Position numbers and translations under genes: made by a program | Shown: one piece after another, positions 49,101 to 59,105 of the stretch | Position numbering within the stretch: the stretch's first letter is position 1 | How the letters are laid out: each line of letters opens with the position of its first letter | The notes under the pieces: model-generated | The model's input: the letters and a program-made list of their open reading frames with translations, nothing else | Database searches by the model: none | What the model was told of the DNA's origin: nothing | NCBI RefSeq assembly: GCF_964340395.1 | Contig: NC_135561.1 | Coordinates: forward strand, 3,745,001 to 3,809,000 | Reading direction: 5' to 3' | Origin: Glandiceps talaboti | Lineage: Eukaryota > Hemichordata > Enteropneusta > Spengelidae | Length of the DNA: 64,000 bases

Positions 49101-52100
49101 CTACATGTAAGGGGAAGAGACTTAATATTTCTTCGTAGTATAGAGATTGATACATTTGTAGCAGCAAGATTCGTACGATATTTTCCTAAGAAAACGGCAT
49201 TCTAAGCAAATAAGAAAACAACAATCTATGAAATATTACACGCTCCTGTGGTTACGTCGAACCAAGTTGCAATAATTAATTGTAGCGTTATTTTGTTTTG
49301 TTTTTGAGCATATTTTGTCGAGTACAAACGCCATAAGGTTACATTTATTGCAACAACTAGGTTGCACCTTTAGTGTGCCTTTCCGACATTATAGAACTTA
49401 TTGGTTACAAGGATATGATAAAGAATGGAGAAATAGAAGGGAAGGGAAGGAAATATAATATAAAATCTAATTAAAACTATTCACACTTCCAATGAATTAG
49501 TGACACACGGTCTCTTTACAACTAAATTCCGTTCTTTATATTTTATTGAAGACAGATGGAAAAGTGAATAAGGCTACACGTATTAAAACTGTGACATCAA
49601 AGTTGATCAAACTTCCATGCATGAACTCTCGCATACCACTGCCAGGCAAAGCCCTGTATGACTCGGATGTATGACAGCAGATCATTTGAGGAACTGATTC
49701 GGAGAAAACTAAACATTGTCGATTTCTCCATTGTATGGGGTAAAAGCTCGAATGTTTGGATGTCATCTTTAAAAAGACAACATTACTTGATAACGAAGGC
49801 TCCGTTTGATCGATGTATTCGACAAAGCACATGGCCTTGTTACTAAAATAAAAATAATACCTATCAAATTAGTACAAACCAGATTAATCAAAACACATTC
49901 ACTGTCGAACTGCAAATGTAAAAATACTGATGCATATAAAACGGAAACCTTCACGACATAAAAACTATGGTGATTCGCTCTACCAGATGGCTAGCAGGGG
50001 TGAACAAACTATCTGTGTACTACTAAATATTAAAGCCGTAACAAAAGGCTTCCTTCTCCGCATTATTGACTGGGGTACGCCTAGCGTCAATTTGTCATCT
50101 CTACAACCTGTAAACGATGTCGATTCGGTTGTTGTTGTTATCCGTAAAGTGGCTATTCAACCATGGGACACAATGGTGTATTTTTTTTTACTTTCAACGG
50201 CCTTCACCCGACCTACATGTATATCTAATACCATGGTATCACCGTGCGTGAGTAATACTACCATGCCAATATTGTCCTTGAGAAGAGAGACATGCAATAT
50301 TAGAGTTCGATAAGCGATATCTTAATTTTTGGCGAAGTCAAACTTATCCAGAACGTATCCAAACTTGTCTGAACTTATCAATCATTTCTTATATTGAACT
50401 AACCGACTTGGAAATCAACTATAGGTTGGTTTGATTTACGTGTGCTGTAGTGTTGCAAACAAGTTTTCCTAACACGTCAGTGTGTTAGGCATTTGGCAGA
50501 GCCTGAGTCATTTGTTTAACTGCGTCCAGTATTAGGTTTTCTTCGTCCAAAAGAAAGTGAACATTTTTATAGTTATGGTCAAAATAGTGGGGTCAGTAAT
50601 GGTTGCATTCATCATAAGTCATTCCCACTGTTTACATTGCCTTGGAGATAATACGGGATCATCGATTATAAATAAATAATTCCATCCATTGGATAGACCT
50701 AATATTAAAGGGGCACAAGATGAGTTTATAATTATGTGTTTAGTCGTATTTTTGCTGCATATTTATAGGTACTCACAGTATTCTATTTACTGGAGCATAC
50801 TTAAGATCACCACTTGCAAATGACTGAACTAAAACCCAGTATTAAGATATAACTTATAAATGATCCGATGACGTAATTTATTACACGTACAAAAAAGTCC
50901 ATGAAATCCTTTGTACTTATGCAATCAACTGTTTTAACAATAACCAGAAGACAATTGCATTGTTATAGAAAACATACATCGTCATTAACATTATAGAATA
51001 GATTCATTGAGGATTATAATGGAAGTATTCTAGTTTGGGTGTCGAGTTTGATTTTATTGATTTCACCAGAAAAAAAACCCCATACATAACAAATAAATTA
51101 ACAAAATATATAAATTAAATTAAGTCAAAGAATATTCAATCAAATACATCAGTAATTACATGGACTTGAGTACAAAGGATCTGAACTCAGTGTGGGCCTC
51201 GATCTCTTAAAAAAACGCAGACCCATCTAGCTCTGGACTTACATCACGTATTTTATTATGCATCCTCGATGTTCTTGTGCCCTCCCGAGCATAAAACAAA
51301 CTTATAACTGTGACCCTTGTAACACTAGCAAACCCTTGTATGACACCTTCCGACCTTTTAATACATCTAGTTGGTGTTTGTAACCAATATCTAGTACGAG
51401 ACCGGTGGTGGCTGTATTTTTTCCGGCGACGTAACTTTATACATACCAAGATGCGTCAAACTCTGACGTTGACGCAAACATAAGTAAGCATCAACTTTTG
51501 TCAATAACATAACTTACTTTGGAGGCGGTCTGTTGCAATTGATTTATACGATTGTGTTAATACTTAACTGTAGTTTATGCGCTCAGGCTAAACTGTTTCA
51601 ATTGGTATCAGTGTTTGCGAGTAAACACAATAATTTGATAAAATTGCATACTGTCAATATCTATGTTGATGTGTAAATCGTGGTGAACAGAAATATTCGG
51701 TTCAATTACTGACGTGGTCGATGGCTCTGTAGAGTCCTTTCATGTGTATCGTTACTTTCTTGTGAGAAGCTGTATGGATTATCAAAATATATAGGCAACT
51801 GATATTGATAAGAACCACAACTGTTAGATTGTAAACAAAACCATTAGCCACCTTTACGGTGTTTCTCGTTTTGTCCCAACACTTTTCTTCATCTCAGTCT
51901 ATTGGTATATAAAATTCCTCACTGATGAATATCAAATATACTTTTAGTTAAGCTAAATAATTTTAAAAACGCAAAAGCTCATTCACATAATAAAACATGC
52001 CACGTTCTCGTAAGGCAGTGGCAATTTCCCTAGTCTAGTTCCTATACAGTATCGTTACCATTTACATCTCCACTCACAGTCTAGTTCCTATACAGTATCG

Positions 52101-55073
52101 TTACCATTTACATCTCCACTCACAGTCTAGTTCCTATACAGTATCGTTACCATTTACACCTCCACTCATAGTCTACTTCCTATACAGTATCGTTACCATT
52201 TACACCTCCACTCACAGTCTAGTTCCCGGTATACAGCATCGTTACCATTTTAATACACCTCCACTCAATGGTTTAGTTAGAAACCACGTTGGCATCCAGA
52301 CTACAGTTTTCCGCTCCCGATATGACTCTGTCGTCTTTTCTATGTCGTAGACTATCTGCAGTCGTCGTGTCTACAACTAGTATATCCATTTGACAAAACA
52401 AGAAGAGGAACTCTGGGTTATACATTTTTGTTAAACGTGGAAAAATGTAATCATAACGTACAGCATCGTAGCATTTGACCACATTATTCTCGGAGATCGC
52501 AAATATACACTTTGAACACGTATAGGATCGAAATGTGTTCTAATAACATATTTCGATACGATATTTATTCAATAACTACAAATGACACAAACTTAGAACA
52601 TTAATAAACTCGTTTATACGTGCATGTCAAATGAGGTGAAAGTTAAGGCATTATTATCCTGTATATTGATTGAGTTGTACTTTTTGTCTAGACTAACCCA
52701 AGAAGCATTTGTTTTAAGTAAACTAAAATACAGTTACTGTTACAATTACTGTCTCTTACCATAAGTATACCTTAATCTTTTATCTAAACAGTTATTTATT
52801 TTATGTCTACCCGGCATTTCTCCAATTTCTTCCCTCAATATCGTTTTCTACGTCGAGGACGTACTTCCCACAAAAGGTGATTTATTGTATTCACTGAGTG
52901 GTCGCCGACGACTCGAGAATCATACTATAGTCAAATTATAACGGGTATTTGACAATTCATTCCGTTAACGTTTTTTTATTTGAAATCAACATCGTTAAGT
53001 TAAGTTCTTGTTTTATTGCAACTAAAAGTACACGTGACATGTCGACATGTGTCTGTAGTCTTCCTGGCTCCCAGCGATACACTCAACTAATGACTTTAAT
53101 AGTCTGCGTGTCTGGTTAAGATCCTTTGCAATTCCACTTATTCAATTTGACACACAAAACAGCCATTATTGCGTATTCTAACAAAGAAACTGCTACTTAT
53201 CCTGTATACTGATGCATACACATACACATAGGTATGTAATTACTTCTACAAAAGTATATATCCGAGCAGATAATCAACATGAGGTACGAAGCTCAGATAA
53301 CACTACACATCAGTACCTATACGATCCAGTAACTTGAACTCGTGCTTATTATGGTAACAAACAAGATCAGTCAAGAACATATAAAGCTAGTGGCGGGTAT
53401 TTCATAACTTAATTCCAATTTGATTTCCATCGCATCAGTAAGGCTTGTAGTTGCGTACTTTTAGTAACGCAAATTACAAAACTAGTAAGAATAATTAAGA
53501 TAAATGGTTGACTTTTTTAAATTTTATCTGTAGGAAAATGTATCGTAATTTTTGTTGAATTGATTTGATACGTTTTACATTGACTGCTTAGATGTTTTGA
53601 CGTTCATGTTTGTGAATGTTGTTTACACAAGCTGTCATCTTGTTTGTTTTTTTGGTTTGTATAACTGGGTCCTCTGGATAAAGTACTGAAAACCGATACG
53701 TGTACCTGTATGCTACAACAATCTGGTGATGTCACAATTGTAAATCCGAAAATGAAATCCGATTTCACAATATTATTTTTTGTACTGTGAATCGGATGGT
53801 AAATTTTGATTCCATCTTCCACTGACAGTATCATTTCGTTGAGTTGACTGAGATTGAGTATGGCTTCAGGGAACCGCCTTTTTCCTCTTTCTCCTCTTCT
53901 TCTGCTTTTTCATTAAAAATATATTTTGTAAAAACAATTTCATGGTGGTGGTTTGATTCATTGACTTCCTATGTCTGTGTGGTTCATGAGAGAAGAGACC
54001 GTAGAGATGGACTGTGCAGGGGTTATAATTAGACAGACAGACACACAGTAATTAAGATGTTATTTTGTCTCCTCAAAGCCTTTGGTTTACATGTAACTAC
54101 AGAGCTAATCAGAGCTAATGATGTTGTAATTGAGTAAACAACGACAACAAATATTAAAATCGATCCCTGTATATCATGATGTGATGTTGTATATGGCTAA
54201 AAATGACGAGCCCAGAGACTTGCCTATCTGGCTTGACCTTTTCGTGCACTAGAACACGTGAACCGAACAACGTTTCGTTAAATTTGTTTTTTGTTGTCCC
54301 ATGCTATGAAATACGTGTAAACTGGACGTAGTCAACCCGATCTATTGTGATATTTTACTATTTATCTACCACCTTGTTGGGTGTGTATCCTGTGTTTCTT
54401 TGACGTAATAACAAAACACTGTTCAGGCGGTTGCACTCCTAGCACTGATTGGGCCACTCATTCATTTATTTATTTTTTAAACTTCGACAATAAGTCAGGG
54501 AAAAAGGTCACACAGGTGGCTAACACCTATATAAGAGCAACCCTCCACATACAACAAAATGGCATACCCTCAGAGTCGTACACAAAACAACTCATTTGTA
54601 GAGTAAGGGTATACAAAGGTCGAAGACACGCCTAGCGCAGCATTGAAATGTGCCATTATCTTATATTCTGTGTAATACTTGTTCCTTTATTTAGACACGT
54701 ACATTCGTTGATACGAAGCATCTTTTCTGGAAGACAAACGACTCTAAAGTTTCATTTAGACGTCTTTAACTTGATAATGTTCTCCAAGCTGTTCATCTAG
54801 AATCTTTAGCACACCGTTCTTGTTTAGTATTCTTTTCGAACAAATATATATAGACAAAAATAAAAAGCAAAGAAATGAACTTGCACCAGGAGACGTACGT
54901 GCACGCACTCACACAAATACATACATACACATACACATACACACATACATACATACATACATACATACATACATACATACATACATACATACATACATAC
55001 ATACATACATACATGCATGCATGCATGCATACATACATACATACATACATACATACATACATACATACATACA

Positions 55074-55105
<32 letters not shown>

Positions 55106-55133
55106 CACACACAAACATCCATCCATACATACA

Positions 55134-55165
<32 letters not shown>

Positions 55166-57593
55166 CATACATACATACATACATACATACATACACATAC
55201 ATACATACATACATACATACATACATACATACATACATACATACATACATACATACATACATACACACATACACACATACAAACAAACAATTAAACAAAC
55301 AAATAAACAAATAAATAAATAAATAAACACATAGAGACACACAGAGTTATTAGTACGATTGCTAAAAGCATGGATATCGGAAAATGTCGGTATGACTTTC
55401 AATGGTGCTGCTGTTAGCAAGGTTAAGACAAGGAGGAATGAAAAAAGATCTCTCAAGAGTAAATGAAAAATCCTTACATGCCTTTTGGGATATTATACAC
55501 CAGAGAAAATAGTTTGTCTTTAGGTTTATATAGCGCAATGAAATATATACACACCGGCAAATTATAGTCTGCTTCAATACATGCCTCGTTTTCCACCACT
55601 GTGGACTCAACTATACAGAATCACTAAGATAGCTACAATTTGCCAGCGACCCATCCATATATCAATGGTTGAGCAAAGAACTGTTTTATAAAAATAATAA
55701 ATACAAGGTCACCATCCATGTCAGTGACCCGGTTGTCTTGGCAACCACGTATCTTTCTAACTTTTGGTTCCCATTTTTAAAACATGTCCACCAGATAGAT
55801 ATAAATCGCTATATCTTGAAAATGTTCACGTTATTCGCGTGCTTTATATTCATGGAATAGTTTAGTGTAAATTTTAACAACCAGTACGGAAGTATAATAT
55901 TGCACTGTGTGATGGGAAAGGGAAGCAACAGATCCATTACACCGGGAGACGTTGACATATCCACTGACGATATAGGTACACTGCTTATAACTAAAATGCA
56001 GTATGTCAGAGTTCACATGCTATTCTGGCAGTATAAAAAAATCAATGGAAACATTCACTTAACCTATACTCACAATTAAAACCTATGATAAATACACTTC
56101 CATTGTCAATGTTATCGCAAACTTCAAGAATTCACGAACTTGAAATTTTAATAGGAGAGTTCAAAATTCGGCGTACGGCTAACAAACACTTGTTACCCGA
56201 GATAAATTTCAGAATATAATAACATCGATAGTATTGACGTATTTGGTCGATAAAATGTAAAATAGGTAAAATAACACGGGTTTTATTTTATTATATTCTG
56301 AGAAATTTCGGGTGACAATTGTCTGTGGCATGGCTTGGCATGCCAGACATCATGGTAAATACACAGATACGCACAAAAACACCGCGTGCCTACACAAGCG
56401 GGCCAGGTACACTCCTAATTTGAATATTTAGTGATGATTTTAGGACTGAGACATGTCAGCAAGAATTTGAACACATTGATGATAATTTAATTGTTACATG
56501 TAAACAAATTCCTACAATTTATTGACTTGGCAAAGAATTCACTGTCAGGGCGCATACCTATCTAAATATCTATGTCCAAGACCTCTAGCGTAAACACGAC
56601 ATCATCAAAAAAGTTCGTTCACCCCTTCAGTGACAACTTGATGGAAAGTGGCAACACTTAAACGGACTGCTGCCAAAGGTTCGTTGCATGCATACACGAT
56701 ATTAATCTTCTGTCAAAGCATTTCCTGTATGAACATGTTTATATGGCATTAAATTTTAACATTAAAATACAAAAAAAACAGTTGAATATGATTTCAATTC
56801 GACTGGCATTTTAACCCGTTGCATAACACACCTCATCCATTGACAAACACAATATACAATACAATTTGGTTACTATAATAGTCAACATGTCATGCATGTC
56901 GTAAGCAAAAAAGTGAGGGTCATACGTACCCATATACATAGCAGAGTGCTTTCTAGGTATGTTGTCGTCTACGTATGTTGTACCAAGAGTGAAAACTGGC
57001 GAAGTCCCCACTCCAAGCAGAACTTGAGCACCGATGAAAAATAAAATGTACACGGTGTATGATGTTCTTTCGTCACATGACATGGCCTTCTTCCCGTTTG
57101 ATTCTGTAGTAGTACATACATCTGGATCGGTCTTGTTGACAAATTCACTTGCTATGTCGTACCTTGAACCGACGAAATGGGGCAGGACAAATAAAACTGT
57201 TCCAAATGACATGATGATAGAGCCATAGCCAATCCATTTTGGACGATGTCCTCTGCCGCCGAAGTAACTAACGAACGCTATAACGAGAAGAGCTCCGATC
57301 TCGTAACTGCTTACGACTATCCCAGATTCGGAACTCTTCAACTGAAATCGTCTTTCGATAGTTGTAACTACACTACTTGTGTATCCACTACCAAGCATGC
57401 TTTGTAATAAAGTTAGCAAGCAGGCAAAGAAAACGAAACCTTTTCCGTTCGCAAAACGCTGTAAACATTTAGGTCGCCATTTTCCATATCCACACAACGT
57501 AGAGCGGTTCGCTTCCTGATCAGGTTGGAACCCTCCGTCTTCCCTTGTCTGAACGGGTATATAATAAGCCGGTTTCTCTTCCCCTGGCTCCAT
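36472..57593 (-). CDS. SLCO gene C: OATP4-like organic anion transporter
   Basis: A 12-TM OATP closest by motif to vertebrate SLCO4A1/4C1: KPKCLQRF-like [10 protein letters not shown] before TM1, [12 protein letters not shown] after TM3, AILY at the exon 2 start, ILGYP after TM6, [12 protein letters not shown] in TM8. Minus-strand coding exons: 57593-56930, 41316-40996, 40615-40451, 39619-39424, 39028-38845, 38528-38338, 37600-37536, 36830-36472 (2145 nt, 714 aa). The signature is [10 protein letters not shown] near residues 262-271; the Kazal-like loop (CNSRCQC, VCGENG, PCHAGC, NCAC) is in exons 5-6. Exon 2 fuses what are exons 2 and 3 in genes A and B, while their exon 4 is split here. The exon 2 donor (C|GTAGGT) is weak, and reading past it finds a plausible DLGKITEL segment before a stop, so this junction is uncertain. 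Intron 1 is 15.6 kb and contains a TRIM-NHL gene on the other strand. Confidence 0.88.
38722..38885. repeat. 41-bp tandem array carrying four copies of a splice donor
   Basis: On the minus strand the last ~25 bases of SLCO gene C exon 5 plus its donor (ATG|GTAAGTGTGTAA) are repeated four times at an exact 41-base period, giving exon-end positions 38845, 38804, 38763 and 38722. Only the first keeps the phase-0 junction; use of any other passes an in-frame TAA. Confidence 0.92.
39921..39938 (-). promoter_or_regulatory. CTCF-like motif
   Basis: On the minus strand GACCACTAGGTGGCGG matches the canonical CTCF core (CCACTAGGTGGC). It lies in intron 3 of SLCO gene C. A motif match only. Confidence 0.35.
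40250..40335. repeat. Short inverted-repeat element, copy 2
   Basis: GGATCTGTGACTG at the left pairs with CAGTCACAGATC at the right, and the right end continues CATAGACAGGCTAG as in the copy at 6838-6945. Intron 3 of SLCO gene C. Confidence 0.45.
40415..40486. repeat. Short direct duplication across the exon 3 donor of SLCO gene C
   Basis: GGCCGTTGAGGGCGGTAG occurs at about 40423 and again at about 40465, 42 bases apart, once in the intron and once in the 3' end of exon 3, with the donor between them. Confidence 0.85.
40690..40960. repeat. (TA)n and CCAT-rich low-complexity block
   Basis: An alternating TA stretch and then degenerate CCATCC-type repeats fill most of intron 2 of SLCO gene C. 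The minus-strand frame reading through it is an artefact. Confidence 0.75.
41316..41585. repeat. 61-bp tandem array carrying five copies of a splice acceptor
   Basis: On the minus strand the polypyrimidine tract and acceptor of SLCO gene C exon 2, with the first ~20 exon bases, are followed upstream by four further copies at a 61-base period (acceptor AGs near 41318, 41379, 41440, 41501 and 41569). Each retains TTTCAG|CT. In the four extra copies the continuation reaches TAA within eight codons, so only the most downstream acceptor (41317) is productive. Confidence 0.92.
41916..41926 (+). promoter_or_regulatory. Candidate TATA box for the TRIM-NHL gene
   Basis: TATATAAATAG lies 349 bases upstream of the TRIM start codon, in an otherwise unremarkable AT-rich stretch. 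If used, it would give a 5' UTR of about 320 bases. By sequence only. Confidence 0.3.
42275..44518 (+). CDS. Intronless TRIM-NHL protein (TRIM2/3-like probable E3 ubiquitin ligase)
   Basis: A single open frame of 747 aa from ATG 42275, which has a good context (CAACATGG); the frame is open a little further upstream without an ATG. Domains in order: RING C3HC4 with C23, C26, C38, H40, C43, C46, C60, C63; B-box 1 at about 100-140 (C102, C105, C114, C117, C122, C125, H129); B-box 2 at about 162-200; a Lys/Glu/Gln-rich coiled coil at about 200-305; a filamin/ABP280-like immunoglobulin repeat at about 355-455 ending in the typical VPGTPFNI; then about six NHL repeats forming a beta-propeller to the C-terminus ([35 protein letters not shown]). 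The family joins ubiquitin ligation to RNA or protein binding by the propeller. The lack of introns and the location inside intron 1 of SLCO gene C, antisense, suggest retroposition. AATAAA at 45722 may end the mRNA. Confidence 0.93.
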   Translation: MAAAGTPDSDKILDKIDDNLLSCSICLEQYKNPKILPCLHTFCEHCLVTFVEKKKGVLSCPTCFTPCPLPSGVSGLKASFFINSLMEIVKQGPIEVSKPGLCEGCDENTASHRCVDCSLNFCPSCTKPHKTVPATRGHKVILLEEYEQSTPATRLLHGIVYCSVHPSNAVKFFCDTCQVPVCSDCIVVKHRIPEHVHKDLQDAAEEYTKQLKKKVEMLRQKEQEVDKCKIEAEQTRDWLQQQYLEEQKKLSMKAEQIIQKTKREKKRLGEEMAAEFNLRIKEAEAHLDDLEMKYGNISGTCNYLDTLVEHGSPAHIMSVKQETLLRLEDLVAIETKSFELGVIKFKPSDDYDEYGMLGSFASDVCISQCTVTNIPKKLKCGYSVNLVIKTKDSQGRQVHVPLQEVKAKIRKLSGLWEDVKVTDDTNRTLTALIVGQEVGNHQVSVMVGEQPVPGTPFNIQVTSEVVAVLGKEGSAKDQLSETAGITTDMHGNIITAHPNHKIVQIIDLDGELKQSITFTQFENPFRPKDVAVTNDKIFMTDWNNRQVVVSDKDGHLLTSFGQNELKHPNSIAVSPLDNSVYVTDWDGKAVKNMSEDNQCVTKYTQDGEFVKSFGKVGREQGEFRSPSFLTINSQGMTYVSDFNNHCVNVFNPNCEFIFAFGEKGTEDGQLKCPTGIDSDQDGNVYVAEERNNRVQKFDRNGRFICRINCDEDELLYPKGVKVLARGLAYGRLAVADYGNSCIKVFAV
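45790..46320. repeat. Degenerate (GATT)n array with higher-order ~35-bp unit
   Basis: GATTGATTGATTAATTGACTGGTCGACTGACT-like units recur some 13 times with drift, in SLCO gene C intron 1 just after the TRIM gene's probable 3' end. Confidence 0.85.
46664..46686. repeat. Poly-G tract
   Basis: An uninterrupted run of about 22 G; similar G/C homopolymers of 13-16 bases occur at about 36188, 48246 and 62761. Confidence 0.95.
47066..48128. mobile_element. ~1.06 kb non-autonomous element with ~200-bp terminal inverted repeats
   Basis: The left arm runs from about 47068 (CTGATCTGATCACAGAG) to about 47290; the right arm, reversed, runs from about 48128 (CATCAGATCAGAGGG) to about 47890. Shared blocks in order are GAACA.GACGA, CGCGATTTTC/CTTGCGATTTTC, CAAATAAAGTTT, CTCTCACTG, GCCTATTTCCTA and TCAGAGTTTACCAGCTTTGC. 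The centre has a second inverted pair (GACATTCGCTAG/CTAGCGAATGTC) and a hairpin around CCTCGGATGTTC. There is no coding capacity. A foldback or large MITE of unknown superfamily; the ends are good to about 10 bases and no target duplication is resolved. Confidence 0.75.
49013..49258. mobile_element. hAT-like MITE with 8-bp target-site duplication
   Basis: The element proper is 49021-49250 (230 bp). The terminal inverted repeats of 37 bases differ at one position (CACAGGGGCGTGTAATATTT against CACAGGAGCGTGTAATATTT, continuing identical through TTGTTGTTTTC). Directly outside lie identical 8-base copies GTTACGTC at 49013-49020 and 49251-49258. An 8-bp duplication and a CA(CA)GGG-type end are typical of hAT non-autonomous elements. 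The near-identity of the repeats suggests a fairly recent insertion. Confidence 0.85.
50703..50995 (+). repeat. Interspersed repeat family R1, copy 2
   Basis: Starts ATTAAAGGGGCACAAGATG and ends ATTAACATTATAG, colinear with copy 1 but without its internal duplication. The best copy for a consensus in this window. Confidence 0.65.
52032..52266. repeat. 46-bp tandem repeat, 5 copies
   Basis: The unit AGTCTAGTTCCTATACAGTA...CTCCACTCAC repeats five times; the last copy has small insertions. SLCO gene C intron 1. Confidence 0.92.
54455..54550 (-). mobile_element. Truncated SINE copy
   Basis: AATAAGTCAGG...GGTCACACAGGTG followed by CTAACACCTATA matches the 3' body of the SINE at 30165-30450 (same orientation); the tRNA-like head is absent. 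Confidence 0.6.
54915..55330. repeat. (CATA)n microsatellite with CATG and AAAC/AAAT variants
   Basis: More than 350 bases of CATA tetranucleotide, with a short CATG block near 55013-55030 and an AAACA/AAATA-rich end. All the long frames of HTYI or MYVC repeats in this region are artefacts. Confidence 0.97.
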
Positions 57594-57852
57594 TTTCGTA
57601 ACACGGAACTAAGTGCTATCAAATTATCGAAATTCGTTCACGTTTGTAACAGTATTTTACAAGTACACAACATACCCTCGTCATCCCCAAGACAACGCGC
57701 AATGCCGATATGTTGGTCAGCTGGGGAAATCACTTTCCATTCGCGCTGATCTATTAAAACTAATAATACGAACATGCGCATGCGTATAAAGTGGCCATTT
57801 AGAGTAAGCGGGAGGATCGAGGAAGCCCTACAATAATGTACACGTAGACTAA

Positions 57853-58440
57853 GGGAGCCTTCAGTATTTATAAGGGGGGGGGGAAGGAAATCACACATGG
57901 CCTGTTAAGTAAAACATGACCCCCCCCCCATTCTCCATTTGTAAAATGTGACCCTCCCCTTTGTCCCATTTTGTAAAACATGACCCTCCCCATGATAATT
58001 GCATATACTGAACGTTAATCAATATTCCCATTATATGTATACATACAAATTAAATGATTTTGACTCTGTATTAGAAAGCAATATCATCATCATCACTGCT
58101 ACCATCACCATCATATTTTAACAACAACATTCACGGACAGTGTGAGTGATAAGGTGAGATGGGTACACTCAACAAAATGCATAGTTTTATTAAACAATTT
58201 TCTTACAATATATGTTACGTATTTTAATTTTTTGTATTTTTGCATATAAAGTACTCGTAAAAATACATGTTAGGTGCTCATTTCACTTTTACATCTCAAA
58301 ACACACAAAGCAAATTGACAATAATATATTTGGTCACAAAACTACGGATTGTAAAATGTGACCCTCCCCAAGAACAGGTTTGTAAAATGTGACCCATTCC
58401 GATTCCGCCGCCCCCCCCCTGTAACTACTGAAGGCTCCCC
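57853..58440. mobile_element. Inverted-repeat element with G/C-run ends
   Basis: GGGAGCCTTCAGTATTTA at the left is mirrored by TAACTACTGAAGGCTCCC at the right, each followed inward by a run of G or C. Inside, TAAAATGTGACCCTCCCC or a close form recurs about five times (57909, 57940, 57971, 58350, 58381), most in direct orientation. The element starts 260 bases upstream of the SLCO gene C start codon. Confidence 0.55.
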
Positions 58441-58469
58441 AATCGGAGCACGGGGAGGACACGGTTTAG

Positions 58470-59105
58470 GTGACGAGACGGATCTTTTTGTCCAAATTTC
58501 ATCTCGTCCCATTAAGCTCGCCCAAATGTTAACTCGCCCCAATGTCAAGTCGCCATAATTTCAGTAGTTCTGATTTGTGGGCTAATTGCTTGTTTTTATT
58601 TGTCATTATGTAAAAAACTTTGGTTCTCTTACCAAAACCTCAGATGGCGTGAGCCAAAACGATGGACGGATAAATCAAATTGAAAGTCAATATAGTGGGC
58701 GCATGGTGCTTTTACATCAGCTACCGTAGCGTCATCTATTTTGTAACTACATCAGGGAACGCATCGTGACCACATCATGCTACATGTAATCCTAATGCAA
58801 CTTCACCTTGGCTTCCAGGAATTCATCCAGCCAATTGCCAATTGTACTTTATTTTATGATCATGGAAATCAAGATAAACGATGGACACAAATAGCCTGGC
58901 ATTACCTCATTTTAAATGTGTCTTTTGCATGTACTCTTCTATCAGTGCATTCCCGAATATCATACTTGTAACTCATATTGCAAAGATTAGTTTACTGCAT
59001 GATTTTGAAAGGGATTGAGACGAGCTGAAAATGGGACGAGTTATTATAAATATTTGGGCGAGTTGAAATTGGGACGAGTTGAAATTGGGGGCGAAGTGAA
59101 TCGCA
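58470..59105. repeat. Foldback region with CTCGTCCC/CTCGCCC motifs
   Basis: The left end has ATCTCGTCCCATTAAGCTCG, then CGCCCAAATGTTAACTCGCC; the right end carries the reverse complements (GGGACGAGTT, GGGCGAGTTGAAA) several times. About 420 bases lie between the two clusters. A probable non-autonomous element built of short repeated motifs. Confidence 0.55.

Larger units (their letters stand above)
44519..56929. other. Remainder of SLCO gene C intron 1
   Basis: About 12 kb with no supported exon on either strand. It contains the TRIM 3' UTR, the GATT array (45790-46320), a 1.06 kb inverted-repeat element (47066-48128), a hAT-like MITE (49021-49250), an R1 copy (50703-50995), a 46-bp tandem repeat (52032-52266), a truncated SINE (54455-54550) and a CATA tract (54915-55275). 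Open frames near 49930-50313 and 55669-55860 show no family features. Confidence 0.6.

Noticed and set aside
49930-50313. 127-codon frame in SLCO gene C intron 1
   Set aside because: No recognisable domain, no splice context and ordinary composition; chance length.
54820-55456. Several long overlapping frames of HTYI and MYVC repeats
   Set aside because: Translations of the CATA microsatellite, open in all frames.
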